Position numbers and translations under genes: made by a program | Notes under the pieces: model-generated | What the model was told of the DNA's origin: nothing | Database searches by the model: none | The model's input: only the letters and a program-made list of their open reading frames with translations | Shown here: in pieces, positions 50,602 through 58,924 of the stretch | Layout: every line of letters begins with the position of its first letter | Numbering within the stretch: position 1 is the first letter of the stretch | Assembly (NCBI GenBank): GCA_041481445.1 | Contig: JBGPBV010000009.1 | Location: 1 to 64,000 of the forward strand | Length of the DNA: 64,000 nt | Source: AA29 sp041481445 | GTDB lineage: Bacteria; Acidobacteriota; Vicinamibacteria; Fen-336 | Direction of reading: 5' to 3'

Positions 50602-52521
50602 GTGTCTCACGACCAGTCAAATCCCGACGGGACGGAGCCCCAGGGCCCGTCCACTGGCCCCGACCGGGCCACCCCCGCACCCGGCGAGCCGTTCCTGCAG
50701 GGGGCGCGACTGGCGGAAGCGCGCATCGCGGAAGTGGCGGCCGCGATGAACACCCTCAAGGTCGACAACGACGCCTTCCGCGTCCGTCTGGAGGCGCAGG
50801 TCGCCCAGGCGTACGAGCAGCGGCGCCAGCGGCTGCTCGTCTCGTCGGTGGGCACCCTGCAGGCGCTCGACCGCGCGATCGAGGCGGCGCGCCAGAGCGA
50901 CGCCGCGGAGGGCCTCGTCTCGGGCGTGATGCTGGTGCGCACGCAGCTGTTTCGCGTCCTCCAGGAGGAGGGGCTCGAGCGCGTCTCCGTGCTGGGGCTG
51001 CGGTTCGACCCGCGCGCGGCGGAGGTCGTGGCACGGCGGCCCGTCACCGACCCCCACCAGGACGAGGTCGTGATCGAGGAGCTCCAGGGAGGGCATCAGC
51101 TCGGCGGGCACGTGGTCCGGCGGGCCAAGGTCGTGGTCGGCGAGTACGCGGTGGAGCCGATCGTCGTCGAGGACCAGCCGCCCCCGCCGGCCGCGGAGCC
51201 GTTGGTGCTCGAGGACACGGCGCCCCTCTTCATGAAGGCCCTCGTGCCGCCGCCGTTGCCCCGTGGAGCCGTCGCCGCCGCCGTGGAGCCCGCGGAATGG
51301 GCGGATCCCGCCCCCGCCTTCTGGGAGGTGCCCACCACACCGGACTCACCGGCGCCGCCCCGCCCCGCCCCGCAACCAGGCCCCGGGACCCGAACTGATC
51401 CGCGTCTCCGCACCAACCCGGGCCGGCGCCCCAACCCGGGCGTTCGGACGAGTCCGGGCGTTCGGACCAGCCCGGGCCGCATCGCCGCGCCAGGCCCGAG
51501 CCGCAGCCGCGGCTTCTATGTCGGCCTGAGCGCGGTGATCCTGGTCCTGGCCGGCGCGCTCACCTTCGAGCTGTGGCTGCTCAAGCACCGCACGAGCGCC
51601 GTCCAGCCGCCGCCGGCCGACATCGTGCGGGCCCCGGTCACGCCGATCGTCCCACCCGCGACCCTGGCCGTCCCGGAAGACCTCACCGTCGTCGCCCCCC
51701 CGACCGACGAGAAGGGCGGCCCCGCCCCGGCGCCTTCGGTGCCCCCGCCGCGCGCGAGCCTCGTTCCCCGGAACGCGACGGTCTCCACGACTGCCACGAA
51801 GGCTCCCGCCAGCCCGGCGGCCGCCGCTCCCGCCGCCGCGTCGCGAAGCACGACCGGCGCGCCGGGGCCCAGCGGCCTGCCACGGGCGGGCGGAGGGTCG
51901 CGCTCCGCCGCCGCTCCACCCGCACCGCCCCCGAACCCGGTTCCGGGCCTCCTGGCCCAGGCCGAGCAGGCCAGCGCGGCGCGCCGCTTCGACGAGGCGA
52001 TCACGCGCTACAACGACGTCCTGAAGATCGAGCCGCAGAACGCGGAGGCGGCCACGGGCAAGCTGCACGCCGTGGGCGAGCGCGCTTCGGCGGGCCGCTA
52101 CTTCCTGACCGCGGTCACCATGAGCGAGGGGAAGGCCTCCGGCGGCGGGATACCCGGGTTCGACGGCGGGCAGGTCGTGAAGTCGCAGTGCGAATGCGCG
52201 CTCATGTACGAGGTGACCCCGGCCGACCCCGCCCAGGGCCAGCCCTACGCCGTCACGATCTTCCTGAGGAACGACAGCCGGAAGGAGATCAAGCCCCAGA
52301 GCCTCTCCGTATCCGTGACCGTGAACGGGTCGTCGTCCACGCACCCCGTCGCCCTGGCCACCAAGCAGGTGCCGCGCGGCCAGCGCGTGACGGTCGGGCG
52401 GCTGGACGACACCTGGAAGCTGGGCACCACGAGCTGGTCGATGGAGGCGGCAGTGGCGGCGGGGGGGAGCACGTACCGGGCCCAGCTCACGTGGGAGCTG
52501 CGCGTCCCCTCTGGTCGATGA
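50602..52521 (+). CDS. GrpE-like domain joined to a membrane anchor and TPR-type tail
   Basis: The protein has 639 residues from GTG 50602. Residues about 36-182 look like GrpE: a long helix, DNDAFRVRLEAQ, LQALDRAIEAARQ, GVMLVRTQLFRVLQEEGLERV and RPVTDPHQDEVV, ending with a beta-domain block HVVRRAKVVVGEYA. GrpE releases ADP from DnaK. A low-complexity stretch with repeated RTxPG (about 262-293) leads to one membrane segment (305-327). Then come a Pro/Ala-rich linker, a TPR-like pair (about 445-490) and a C-terminal beta domain. The GrpE part would be cytoplasmic and the tail periplasmic. Ordinary GrpE is soluble and about 190 residues. The stop overlaps the next start (ATGA). Confidence 0.75.
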   Translation: MSHDQSNPDGTEPQGPSTGPDRATPAPGEPFLQGARLAEARIAEVAAAMNTLKVDNDAFRVRLEAQVAQAYEQRRQRLLVSSVGTLQALDRAIEAARQSDAAEGLVSGVMLVRTQLFRVLQEEGLERVSVLGLRFDPRAAEVVARRPVTDPHQDEVVIEELQGGHQLGGHVVRRAKVVVGEYAVEPIVVEDQPPPPAAEPLVLEDTAPLFMKALVPPPLPRGAVAAAVEPAEWADPAPAFWEVPTTPDSPAPPRPAPQPGPGTRTDPRLRTNPGRRPNPGVRTSPGVRTSPGRIAAPGPSRSRGFYVGLSAVILVLAGALTFELWLLKHRTSAVQPPPADIVRAPVTPIVPPATLAVPEDLTVVAPPTDEKGGPAPAPSVPPPRASLVPRNATVSTTATKAPASPAAAAPAAASRSTTGAPGPSGLPRAGGGSRSAAAPPAPPPNPVPGLLAQAEQASAARRFDEAITRYNDVLKIEPQNAEAATGKLHAVGERASAGRYFLTAVTMSEGKASGGGIPGFDGGQVVKSQCECALMYEVTPADPAQGQPYAVTIFLRNDSRKEIKPQSLSVSVTVNGSSSTHPVALATKQVPRGQRVTVGRLDDTWKLGTTSWSMEAAVAAGGSTYRAQLTWELRVPSGR

Positions 52522-53189
52522 CCGCGGACGTCCTCCCCACCGTGGAGATCGACGCCCGCGGCGAGGCGGTGGGGGCCGTGATCTGGCTGCACGGCCTCGG
52601 CGCCAGCGGCCACGATTTCGAGCCGATCGTCCCCCTGCTGCAGCTTCCGCAGGTCCGCTTCGTCTTTCCCCATGCCCCCGTCCGCGGGGTCACCATCAAC
52701 GCCGGCCTCATGATGCCCGCCTGGTACGACATCCGGATGCTCGCGACGGACGGCGGCGAGGACGAGGACGACGTCCGGGAGTCGGCGGGGCTGGTCGAGG
52801 CCCTCATCGCGCGCGAGGAGGCGCGGGGAGTGCCCGCCGACCGCGTCGTGCTGGCCGGATTCAGCCAGGGCGGGGCCATGGCCCTGTTCGTGGGGACGCG
52901 TCACCCGCGGCCGCTGCGCGGCCTCATGGTCCTCAGCGGCTACGAGGTGCTGGCCCACACGCGCGAGGCCGAGGCGAGCGACGCGAACCGCCTGACGCCG
53001 CTGCTCATGTGCCACGGCACCTACGATCCGATGGTCGACGTCGGCCGGGCCCGGGAGGCCTTCTCCGTCTACAGTGCCGGCCGCCCCTCCGCCGAGTGGC
53101 GCGAGTTCCCCATCGAGCACCAGGTCAGCCCTCCGGAGATCGTGGTCATCCGCGACTGGCTCGGCGCGCGCTTCGCGCCCACCGCGTAG
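52518..53189 (+). CDS. Phospholipase/carboxylesterase family alpha/beta hydrolase
   Basis: The protein has 223 residues and no signal peptide. Motifs: VIWLHGLGASGHDF (oxyanion), AGFSQGGAMAL with the nucleophilic Ser, HGTYDPMVDV with the Asp, and PIEHQVSP with the His. Family enzymes (EstB, acyl-protein thioesterase-like) hydrolyse short acyl esters or thioesters. The His block usually reads GHxV; here it is EHQV, a mild change. It overlaps the GrpE-like gene by 4 bp and precedes the ETF-quinone oxidoreductase gene by 22 bp, so the three are probably cotranscribed. Confidence 0.9.
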   Translation: MTADVLPTVEIDARGEAVGAVIWLHGLGASGHDFEPIVPLLQLPQVRFVFPHAPVRGVTINAGLMMPAWYDIRMLATDGGEDEDDVRESAGLVEALIAREEARGVPADRVVLAGFSQGGAMALFVGTRHPRPLRGLMVLSGYEVLAHTREAEASDANRLTPLLMCHGTYDPMVDVGRAREAFSVYSAGRPSAEWREFPIEHQVSPPEIVVIRDWLGARFAPTA

Positions 53190-53211
53190 ACTGTCCCTCT
53201 CAGGAGCATCG

Positions 53212-54885
53212 ATGAGCACTGCTGCCGACGGCGTCGTCGTGCCTGCCCGCCACCAGCCGGACCTGCCCATGGACCGGCTGATCCGGGCGGACCCGCCGGA
53301 GGCGGAGGCGGTCGAGATGGACGTCGTGTTCGTCGGCGGCGGACCGGCGGGGCTGGCCGGAGCCATCGAGCTCGCCCGGCTGGTCAAGAAGGACCAGGAG
53401 GCGGGAGGGGGCCTCGGGCCGGTGGAGATCGCGGTGCTGGAGAAGGCGGAGTCGCTGGGCGGGCACACCCTGTCCGGGGCGGTCGTGAACCCGATCGCCC
53501 TGCGCGAGCTGTTCCCGGAGCTCGGGGACAAGGACTTCCCGCTGCGCGCGCCCGTCGGCGCCGAGCGCGTCTATCTCTTGACCGAGGGACGCGCCCTGCG
53601 CCTGCCCACCCCGCCGACCATGCGCAACCACGGCAACTACGTGGCCTCGATCTGCGAGATCGTGCGCTGGCTGGGCGAGAAGGCGGAGGGGCTCGGTGTC
53701 AACATGTTCACCGGCTTCCCCGCCGACGCCCTCCTCGTCGAGGGCGCCCACGTCCGCGGCGTGCGCACGACGCCGAGCGGCCTCAAGCGCGACGGTCAGC
53801 CCGGCTCCGGCTTCACCCCCCCCACCGACATCAAGGCCAGGGTCACCGTGCTCGCGGAAGGGACGCGCGGCGCGCTGGCCCAGGCCTGGCTGCGCTGGCA
53901 GCAGGTCGGGTCCGCCAACCCGACGATCTATGCCCTCGGGGTCAAGGAGCTCTGGGAGACCAAGCGCCCGCTGGACGCGGTCGTGCACACCCTCGGATGG
54001 CCGCTGCCACGCGACGCGTTTGGCGGCAGCTTCTTCTATCCGCTGGAGCCCAACCTGGTCGCCCTCGGCCTCGTGGTCGGCCTCGATTACCGCCAGGCGA
54101 GCCTCGACGTCCACGTGCTGCTGCAGAAGATGAAGCAGCATCCCCTCTTCCGTCCGTACCTGGAAGGGGGCGAGATGGTGGAGTGGGGCGCCAAGACGAT
54201 CCCGGAGGGCGGCTTCCACGCGCTGCCCCAGCGCCGCCACGGAAGCGGCCTCCTCCTGGCCGGCGATGCCGCCGGCTTCGTGGAGGTCGCCTCGCTCAAG
54301 GGCATCCACTACGCGATGCTGTCGGGGATGTACGCCGCCCGCACGATCTTCGCCGCCCTCAAGGCCGGCGACACCTCCGCGGCCGGGCTGGCCGGGTACG
54401 ACCGCCTGGTGGAGGCGAGCCCGATCGTGGCCGACCTGCGCGCGCGGCGGAACATGCGGATCGTCTTCCAGAAGGCCGGCTTCTACCTGGGCGGCGCCCA
54501 GGCGGCGCTGATGACGCTGACGGGCGGCGCGTTCCCGGGCGGGCGGATCGCCTCCGAAACCGACGCCGAGGTCCCCAAGCGCGCGGTGCCCGCCGAGCCC
54601 TTCACTCCCGACGGGCGCCTGACCTTCGCGAAGCTCGACGCCGTGTTCAAGGCGGGGAACGCGACGAGGGACGACATCCCGTCCCACCTCGTGGTCGGCC
54701 CCGAGCCGCCGCCGGAGGTAGCCGAGATGTACCAGCACATGTGCCCGGCGGGCGTGTACGAGCGGCAGGGCGACCGCCTCCGCGTCAACCCGCCCAACTG
54801 CGTCGATTGCAAGGCCACCGACGTGCTGGGGCCGCGCTGGACCCCGCGCGAAGGGGGCAGCGGGCCGCGCTATCGCCGGATGTAG
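53212..54885 (+). CDS. Electron-transfer flavoprotein:quinone oxidoreductase (ETF-QO), iron-sulfur site altered
   Basis: ETF-QO passes electrons from reduced ETF to the membrane quinone. The protein has 557 residues from ATG 53212, after CAGGAG. It has an FAD motif VVFVGGGPAGLAGAIELAR, GGHTLSGAV, LLLAGDAAGFVE and SLKGIHYAMLSGMYAA. The C-terminal ferredoxin-like part has MCPAGVYE (Cys511) and NPPNCVDCKATD (Cys530, Cys533). In the family a fourth Cys follows as CKTCD; here that position is Thr536. Only three of four cluster ligands are visible. TAGACT at 53187-53192 may serve as its own -10. It completes a fatty-acid oxidation route with the acyl-CoA dehydrogenase; no etfAB is in the window. 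Confidence 0.92.
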   Translation: MSTAADGVVVPARHQPDLPMDRLIRADPPEAEAVEMDVVFVGGGPAGLAGAIELARLVKKDQEAGGGLGPVEIAVLEKAESLGGHTLSGAVVNPIALRELFPELGDKDFPLRAPVGAERVYLLTEGRALRLPTPPTMRNHGNYVASICEIVRWLGEKAEGLGVNMFTGFPADALLVEGAHVRGVRTTPSGLKRDGQPGSGFTPPTDIKARVTVLAEGTRGALAQAWLRWQQVGSANPTIYALGVKELWETKRPLDAVVHTLGWPLPRDAFGGSFFYPLEPNLVALGLVVGLDYRQASLDVHVLLQKMKQHPLFRPYLEGGEMVEWGAKTIPEGGFHALPQRRHGSGLLLAGDAAGFVEVASLKGIHYAMLSGMYAARTIFAALKAGDTSAAGLAGYDRLVEASPIVADLRARRNMRIVFQKAGFYLGGAQAALMTLTGGAFPGGRIASETDAEVPKRAVPAEPFTPDGRLTFAKLDAVFKAGNATRDDIPSHLVVGPEPPPEVAEMYQHMCPAGVYERQGDRLRVNPPNCVDCKATDVLGPRWTPREGGSGPRYRRM

Positions 54886-54889
54886 GCCG

Positions 54890-55774
54890 CTACTTCGGGC
54901 TCTTGCGCGCCGCCACCGCCGACACCATCCGGCCTTCGAACTCGCCCTCGCGCTGCCGGGTCACTTCGAGGGGCGCGACCAGGCCGGGCAGCTCGCCCTT
55001 CTCGAGCAGGTATTCGGGGTTGCGCGGCCGGCCCCTCTCCGCCTGGGCGGTGGTGTAGGTCTCGTAGATCAGCCAGCCGCCGCGGCGCAGCGCGCGCGCG
55101 AGGACGGGGAAGAGCGGCCGATGGAGGTAGTTCACGCCGAGCACGATGTCGTAGACCTCCTGGCCGAGGTCGACCGTGCCCTTCTCCAGGTCCTTGACTT
55201 CGGTCTCGACACGGAAACCGAGCCGGCGCGCGGCCGCCTTGAGCTCGCCGATCGCCTCCGCGTCGCGATCGACGGCGCGGACACCCAGGCCGGCGGCGGA
55301 GAGGAGCAGGGCGTGACGGCCGGAGCCACAGGCGACGTCGAGGGCCTTGCCGCGCCGCGGGAGGAGGTCCGCGTTCTGGACGAGCCAGGACGACGGCCCG
55401 GCCAGGCGGTCGGGGGTGGCGGGGCCGTGCTCCCGCGGGCCGCGCCAGCCGGAGAGGCCGCCCACCAGGTTCATCACGTCGCTGAAGCCGGCCGCGGCCA
55501 GGAACCGCGAGGCGGTCACGCTGCGGATGCCGTGCTGGCAATACACGAGCAGCGGCTTGCCGTCCCGCGGGAGGGTCGCCGGCGCGGCCGCGATGAGGTC
55601 CACGGGGAGCAGGTTCGCTCCCGGGATGTGCCCGGAGGAGTCGTCGTACTCCTCCGCGTTGCGGACGTCCAGGACGCGGATGCCGTCACGGGCGAGCAGG
55701 CGCGCGGCCTCGTCCGCATCCACGTTCCGGTATACGGCTGGACTCTGTCTCACGAAAGTATCGTAGCCCAGCAT
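54890..55774 (-). CDS. Rhodanese domain fused to SAM-dependent methyltransferase
   Basis: The protein has 294 residues. Residues about 15-115 form a rhodanese domain with active-site Cys in YCQHGIRSV and CDC25-like layout (RVLDVRNAEEYDDSSGHIPGA). Residues about 125-290 are a class I methyltransferase resembling TehB (ALDVACGSGRHALLLSAAG, DIVLGVNYLHRPL). The pair suggests handling of sulfur, selenium or tellurium compounds, but the substrate is not known. ATG 55774 has no ribosome site. GTG 55753 (VRQSPAVYRN) has TACGAT 6 nt upstream and may be the real start of a 287-residue protein. It is convergent with the ETF-QO gene, 4 bp apart. Confidence 0.88.
   Translation of the reverse strand: MLGYDTFVRQSPAVYRNVDADEAARLLARDGIRVLDVRNAEEYDDSSGHIPGANLLPVDLIAAAPATLPRDGKPLLVYCQHGIRSVTASRFLAAAGFSDVMNLVGGLSGWRGPREHGPATPDRLAGPSSWLVQNADLLPRRGKALDVACGSGRHALLLSAAGLGVRAVDRDAEAIGELKAAARRLGFRVETEVKDLEKGTVDLGQEVYDIVLGVNYLHRPLFPVLARALRRGGWLIYETYTTAQAERGRPRNPEYLLEKGELPGLVAPLEVTRQREGEFEGRMVSAVAARKSPK
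55760..55765 (-). promoter_or_regulatory. -10 element pointing to an internal start of the rhodanese-methyltransferase
   Basis: On the minus strand TACGAT lies 6 nt before GTG 55753, inside the longer reading frame. If used, the ATG at 55774 is not translated. Confidence 0.35.
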
Positions 55775-55828
55775 GGACGGGCGTGCAGGGACCCCCCGTC
55801 CGTGGTGGCACGGACCCGCGGACGCCGG

Positions 55829-56731
55829 CTAGAAGGCGGCCGGGTAGCAGGTCGAGCGGTAGGTGCCCTCTCCCCGCCGGACGTAGCCCTCGCCGAGGAA
55901 GATGTCGTAGTGCTCGGAGAAGGTGTTCTCCTTCTTGGCCACGATCTCCTCGCCGTCGAACCGCGAGCAGTACCCCTTCTGGATCATCGACTGCGCGACG
56001 GCCTCGTGGTATCCCTCGAAGTTCCGGACGCCCGGCCAGTCCGCGCCCGTCGCGTGCACGTTGAAGTCGAAAAACTCCGGGTGGGTCTTCATCACGTCGT
56101 CGATGGAGCGCTCGATGTCGGCCAGGTAGCTGCCCGACTCGCGCGTGCAGGTCAGCTCCAGGCTCGAGGCCAGCTTGCAGCCATTGCTCGGCGGGAAGGG
56201 CGGCAGCGGGGTCGGGAAGGCGGCCGGGAAGCAGGTCGCGCGATAGATGGACGGGTCCGTGCGGAGGTAGCCGCGCGAGGTGCGCAGCGCGTACTGGTCG
56301 TTGAAGGCGTTGGAGTTCTTGACCTGCAGCTCCTCGCTGTCGAACCCGGCGCAGAGGCCCTTCTTGTCGAGTTTATTGATGATGCCGACGTAGAACCGGC
56401 CGGGGCTGGCGATGAGGAGGCCGCCCGGGCTGTCCTGGAAGATGGAGGGCTGCTCGACCTGCAGCTCGGCGATGGCCTGCTGCACCTCCGCCATGAAGCT
56501 CTCCCCGCTCTGTTCGCACTTGTTGCCCCCGTCGTGGCCGAGGCCGATGCGGCCACAGCTCGCCATGCCCGGGAGGCTGGGGGTGGGGACCGGAGTGGGG
56601 GTCGGGGCGGCCGTCGGGGCGGGAGAGGGCGACGACGACGCGGTCGGGGACTTGCTCTTCCCGCATGCGGGCAGGAGCGCCGCGGAGACGAGGGTCACCG
56701 CGATCGCGGCACGACGGGTCCCAACAAACAT
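55829..56731 (-). CDS. Lipoprotein with two tandem copies of a cysteine-containing domain
   Basis: The protein has 300 residues from ATG 56731 with AAGGAGG upstream. The lipobox is ALLPAC. A Ser/Pro/Thr-rich linker follows (about 25-55). Two homologous domains of about 110 residues come next. The first contains NKCEQSGESFMAEVQQAI, GLCAGFDSEELQVKNSNAFNDQY and YRATCFPAAF. The second contains LTCTRESGSYLADIERSI, GYCSRFDGEEIVAKKENTFSEHY and YRSTCYPAAF. Four Cys are conserved between copies and probably form disulfides. It is anchored to a membrane and faces the periplasm or outside. The family is not recognised; function unknown. Confidence 0.8.
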   Translation of the reverse strand: MFVGTRRAAIAVTLVSAALLPACGKSKSPTASSSPSPAPTAAPTPTPVPTPSLPGMASCGRIGLGHDGGNKCEQSGESFMAEVQQAIAELQVEQPSIFQDSPGGLLIASPGRFYVGIINKLDKKGLCAGFDSEELQVKNSNAFNDQYALRTSRGYLRTDPSIYRATCFPAAFPTPLPPFPPSNGCKLASSLELTCTRESGSYLADIERSIDDVMKTHPEFFDFNVHATGADWPGVRNFEGYHEAVAQSMIQKGYCSRFDGEEIVAKKENTFSEHYDIFLGEGYVRRGEGTYRSTCYPAAF

Positions 56732-56808
56732 TCGTCCTCCTTCGGACTCGAGTTCACCTGGGCCGGACAGAGCCGCCAGGCGCAAACGCATAGGATATCA
56801 CGGACCGC

Positions 56809-58254
56809 ATGATGCCCCAGCGGGGAGCACTCCCAGGTCCGGCGCGGACGGCCCTCGCCGGTGGCGCCGCGGTGGCGATCGCGAGCTGGATCCTCGTGGT
56901 CTCGAGCGGTGCCCAGCTCCTCCATTACGACGCCCGCGCCCACCTCGTGGTCGCGCGCCGCGTGCTGGACAGCCTCACGCCGGGCTGGATCCAGCTCGGC
57001 GCGGTCTGGTTGCCCCTCCCGCAGATCCTCAACGTGCTGCCCGCCAGCAGCGACTTCCTGTATCGCACGGGCCTCTTCGCGTCCCTCCTCGGCCTCGCCT
57101 CGTTCCTGCTCGCCCTGGCCGCGCTGGGCCGCGCGGCCTGGACCGCCACCGGCGACGCCTGGGCGGCCGCGGTCGCCCTCGCCGTCCCCGCGATGAACCC
57201 GGGCTGGCTCTACCTCGAGGCCACTCCCCTCACCGAGCCGCTGTTCCTCGGCCTGGTGTCCGGGCTGGCCCTGTTCGTGGTGCGCTGGCGGGAGCGGCGG
57301 CGATGGGGCGACCTCGCCCTCGCCGCATTGCTCGCCGGGCTGGCCAGCCTCGTGCGGTACGAAGCCTGGCCGATCGCGGTGGGGGCCACCGTCGCCGCGT
57401 TCTGGCGCCTGCCCTCCCCTCCGCCGCGGCGGGAGATCGTGCGGCGGGGCGTGCCGCTGATGCTGGGCGTGGGGCTCGTCGCCCCGATCGTCCTGTTCTC
57501 CCTGCATTCGTGGGTCTCCACGAAGCGGCTGCTCTACGTCGTCGATGCGCGCGACCTCTCTCGTCCGCACGGCGACGTGACGGCGTCGGCCCTGCTCCTC
57601 GCCACCGGCCTCGCCGCCGCCTTCGGCCCGCCCCTCATGATCCTGGGCGCGGCCTGCCTGGCCATCCTCCTCGCCCGCGACACCGGACGCGCGCTGGTGC
57701 CGCTGGCCCTGACCGGCCCCGCCCTGGTCACGTTCGCCGCCTACTTCGCGGGACATCCGGCCAAGGCCCGGTACCCGCTGCTCCTCGCGCCCGCGCTGGC
57801 CCTGGCCGTGGCCCTGGCCACGCGCGGCCGCCGCCTCGCGCAGCTCGTGGCGCTGGCGGTGGCCGCCGCCCAGCCCCTGACCGTGCCGTCGCGCCTGCCT
57901 GTCCTGGCGGAGGCGATGCGCTCGCGGCCGGACGAGCTGGCCCAGCGGCCGGAGGTCGAGGCCTTCCGCCGCGCGTACCGCGGAGGGGGCATCCTGGCCT
58001 CGATGGGCTCGAACGCGCCGCTCCTCTTCGACCTGCAGCTGCCGCTCCGCGAGATCGTGCACGAGGGCAACGGGAACTATTGGGACTACGCGGCGGTGGA
58101 TCCGGGGCGCCACGTGCAGTGGGTGCTGATCGCGCCGGGGGACGTGCTGGACGAGGTCCGGCAGTACCGGCCGCGGTTCCCGGAAGGCTTCGTGACGGTC
58201 GGACGGATCGGGCGCGTCACGGTCTACGGCCGCGCGCCTGCGCCCTCACGCTGA
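56809..58254 (+). CDS. GT39-like polytopic membrane glycosyltransferase-type protein
   Basis: The protein has 481 residues with about nine or ten membrane segments. The first loop contains LLHYDARAHLVVARRVLDSLTPGW, with an Asp in the place used by GT-C glycosyltransferases of the PMT/ArnT kind, and the next has PGWLYLEATPLTEPLFL. The last 110 residues are extracytoplasmic with no transmembrane segment. GT-C enzymes use lipid-linked sugars. The acceptor is not known and the call rests on topology and the D-A-R-A-H motif. TAGGAT at 56791-56796 is a possible -10. It is convergent with the hydrolase gene, overlapping it by 9 bp. Confidence 0.75.
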   Translation: MMPQRGALPGPARTALAGGAAVAIASWILVVSSGAQLLHYDARAHLVVARRVLDSLTPGWIQLGAVWLPLPQILNVLPASSDFLYRTGLFASLLGLASFLLALAALGRAAWTATGDAWAAAVALAVPAMNPGWLYLEATPLTEPLFLGLVSGLALFVVRWRERRRWGDLALAALLAGLASLVRYEAWPIAVGATVAAFWRLPSPPPRREIVRRGVPLMLGVGLVAPIVLFSLHSWVSTKRLLYVVDARDLSRPHGDVTASALLLATGLAAAFGPPLMILGAACLAILLARDTGRALVPLALTGPALVTFAAYFAGHPAKARYPLLLAPALALAVALATRGRRLAQLVALAVAAAQPLTVPSRLPVLAEAMRSRPDELAQRPEVEAFRRAYRGGGILASMGSNAPLLFDLQLPLREIVHEGNGNYWDYAAVDPGRHVQWVLIAPGDVLDEVRQYRPRFPEGFVTVGRIGRVTVYGRAPAPSR

Positions 58255-58923
58255 CGGCGCCCGTCCGGGCCGATGGCGGTCGAACCAGCGCGCGCCCAGC
58301 TCCGCCACCGCCTCGAGCGCGCCCGGCTCCTCGAACAGGTGCGTGGCCCCGGGCACGATCTCGATCCGGACCTCCGCCCGCATCTGCGCGGCCGCCGTGC
58401 GGTTCATCCCGATGACGGGCACGTCGTCGCCACCCACGATGAGCAGCGTCGGGGCCTCGACGCGCGGCAGGGCCGGTCCGGCCAAGTCCGGCCGGCCTCC
58501 GCGCGAGACGATCGCGAACACCTCCGGGCGCTCGGCCGCCGCGACCAGGGCCGCCCCCGCGCCCGTGCTGGCGCCGAAGTAGCCGACGGGCAGGCCGGCG
58601 GTCGACGCGTCCTCGTGGAGCCAGTCCGTGACCGCGACGAGCCGGCGGGCCAGACGCGCGATGTCGAAGCGGAAGTCGCCGGTGAGCGCGTCCTCCGCCT
58701 CCTCGCCCTGGGTCAGGAGGTCCATCAGCAGCGTCGCCATCCCCGACCGGCGCAGGGTGCGCGCGACGGCGCGGTTGCGCGGGCTGTGGCGGCTGCTGCC
58801 CGAGCCGTGCGCGAACAGGACCACCCCGCGTGCGGCCTCGGGCCGGCCCAGGCTCCCCACCAGCGTCACGCCCGCGGCCGGAAGCCGGACCTCCTCTTCG
58901 GGGTCCGTGTCCACGTGCGGCAC
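58246..58923 (-). CDS. Dienelactone-hydrolase-like alpha/beta hydrolase
   Basis: The protein has 225 residues. Motifs: VVLFAHGSGSSRHSPRNR (oxyanion), GYFGASTGAGAAL with the nucleophile Ser, IVGGDDVPVIGMN with the Asp, and PGATHLFEEPGAL with the His. This subgroup is often found next to a phosphoribosyltransferase gene, exactly as here: it starts 1 bp after the stop of that gene. The physiological substrate is not established. No signal peptide, so cytoplasmic. Confidence 0.88.
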   Translation of the reverse strand: MPHVDTDPEEEVRLPAAGVTLVGSLGRPEAARGVVLFAHGSGSSRHSPRNRAVARTLRRSGMATLLMDLLTQGEEAEDALTGDFRFDIARLARRLVAVTDWLHEDASTAGLPVGYFGASTGAGAALVAAAERPEVFAIVSRGGRPDLAGPALPRVEAPTLLIVGGDDVPVIGMNRTAAAQMRAEVRIEIVPGATHLFEEPGALEAVAELGARWFDRHRPGRAPSA

Positions 58924-58924
58924 C

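Noticed and set aside
51388..51482. Repeated CGGACnAGnCCGGGC-like units
   Set aside because: They encode the RTxPG linker of the GrpE-like protein, stay in frame and have no spacer structure.
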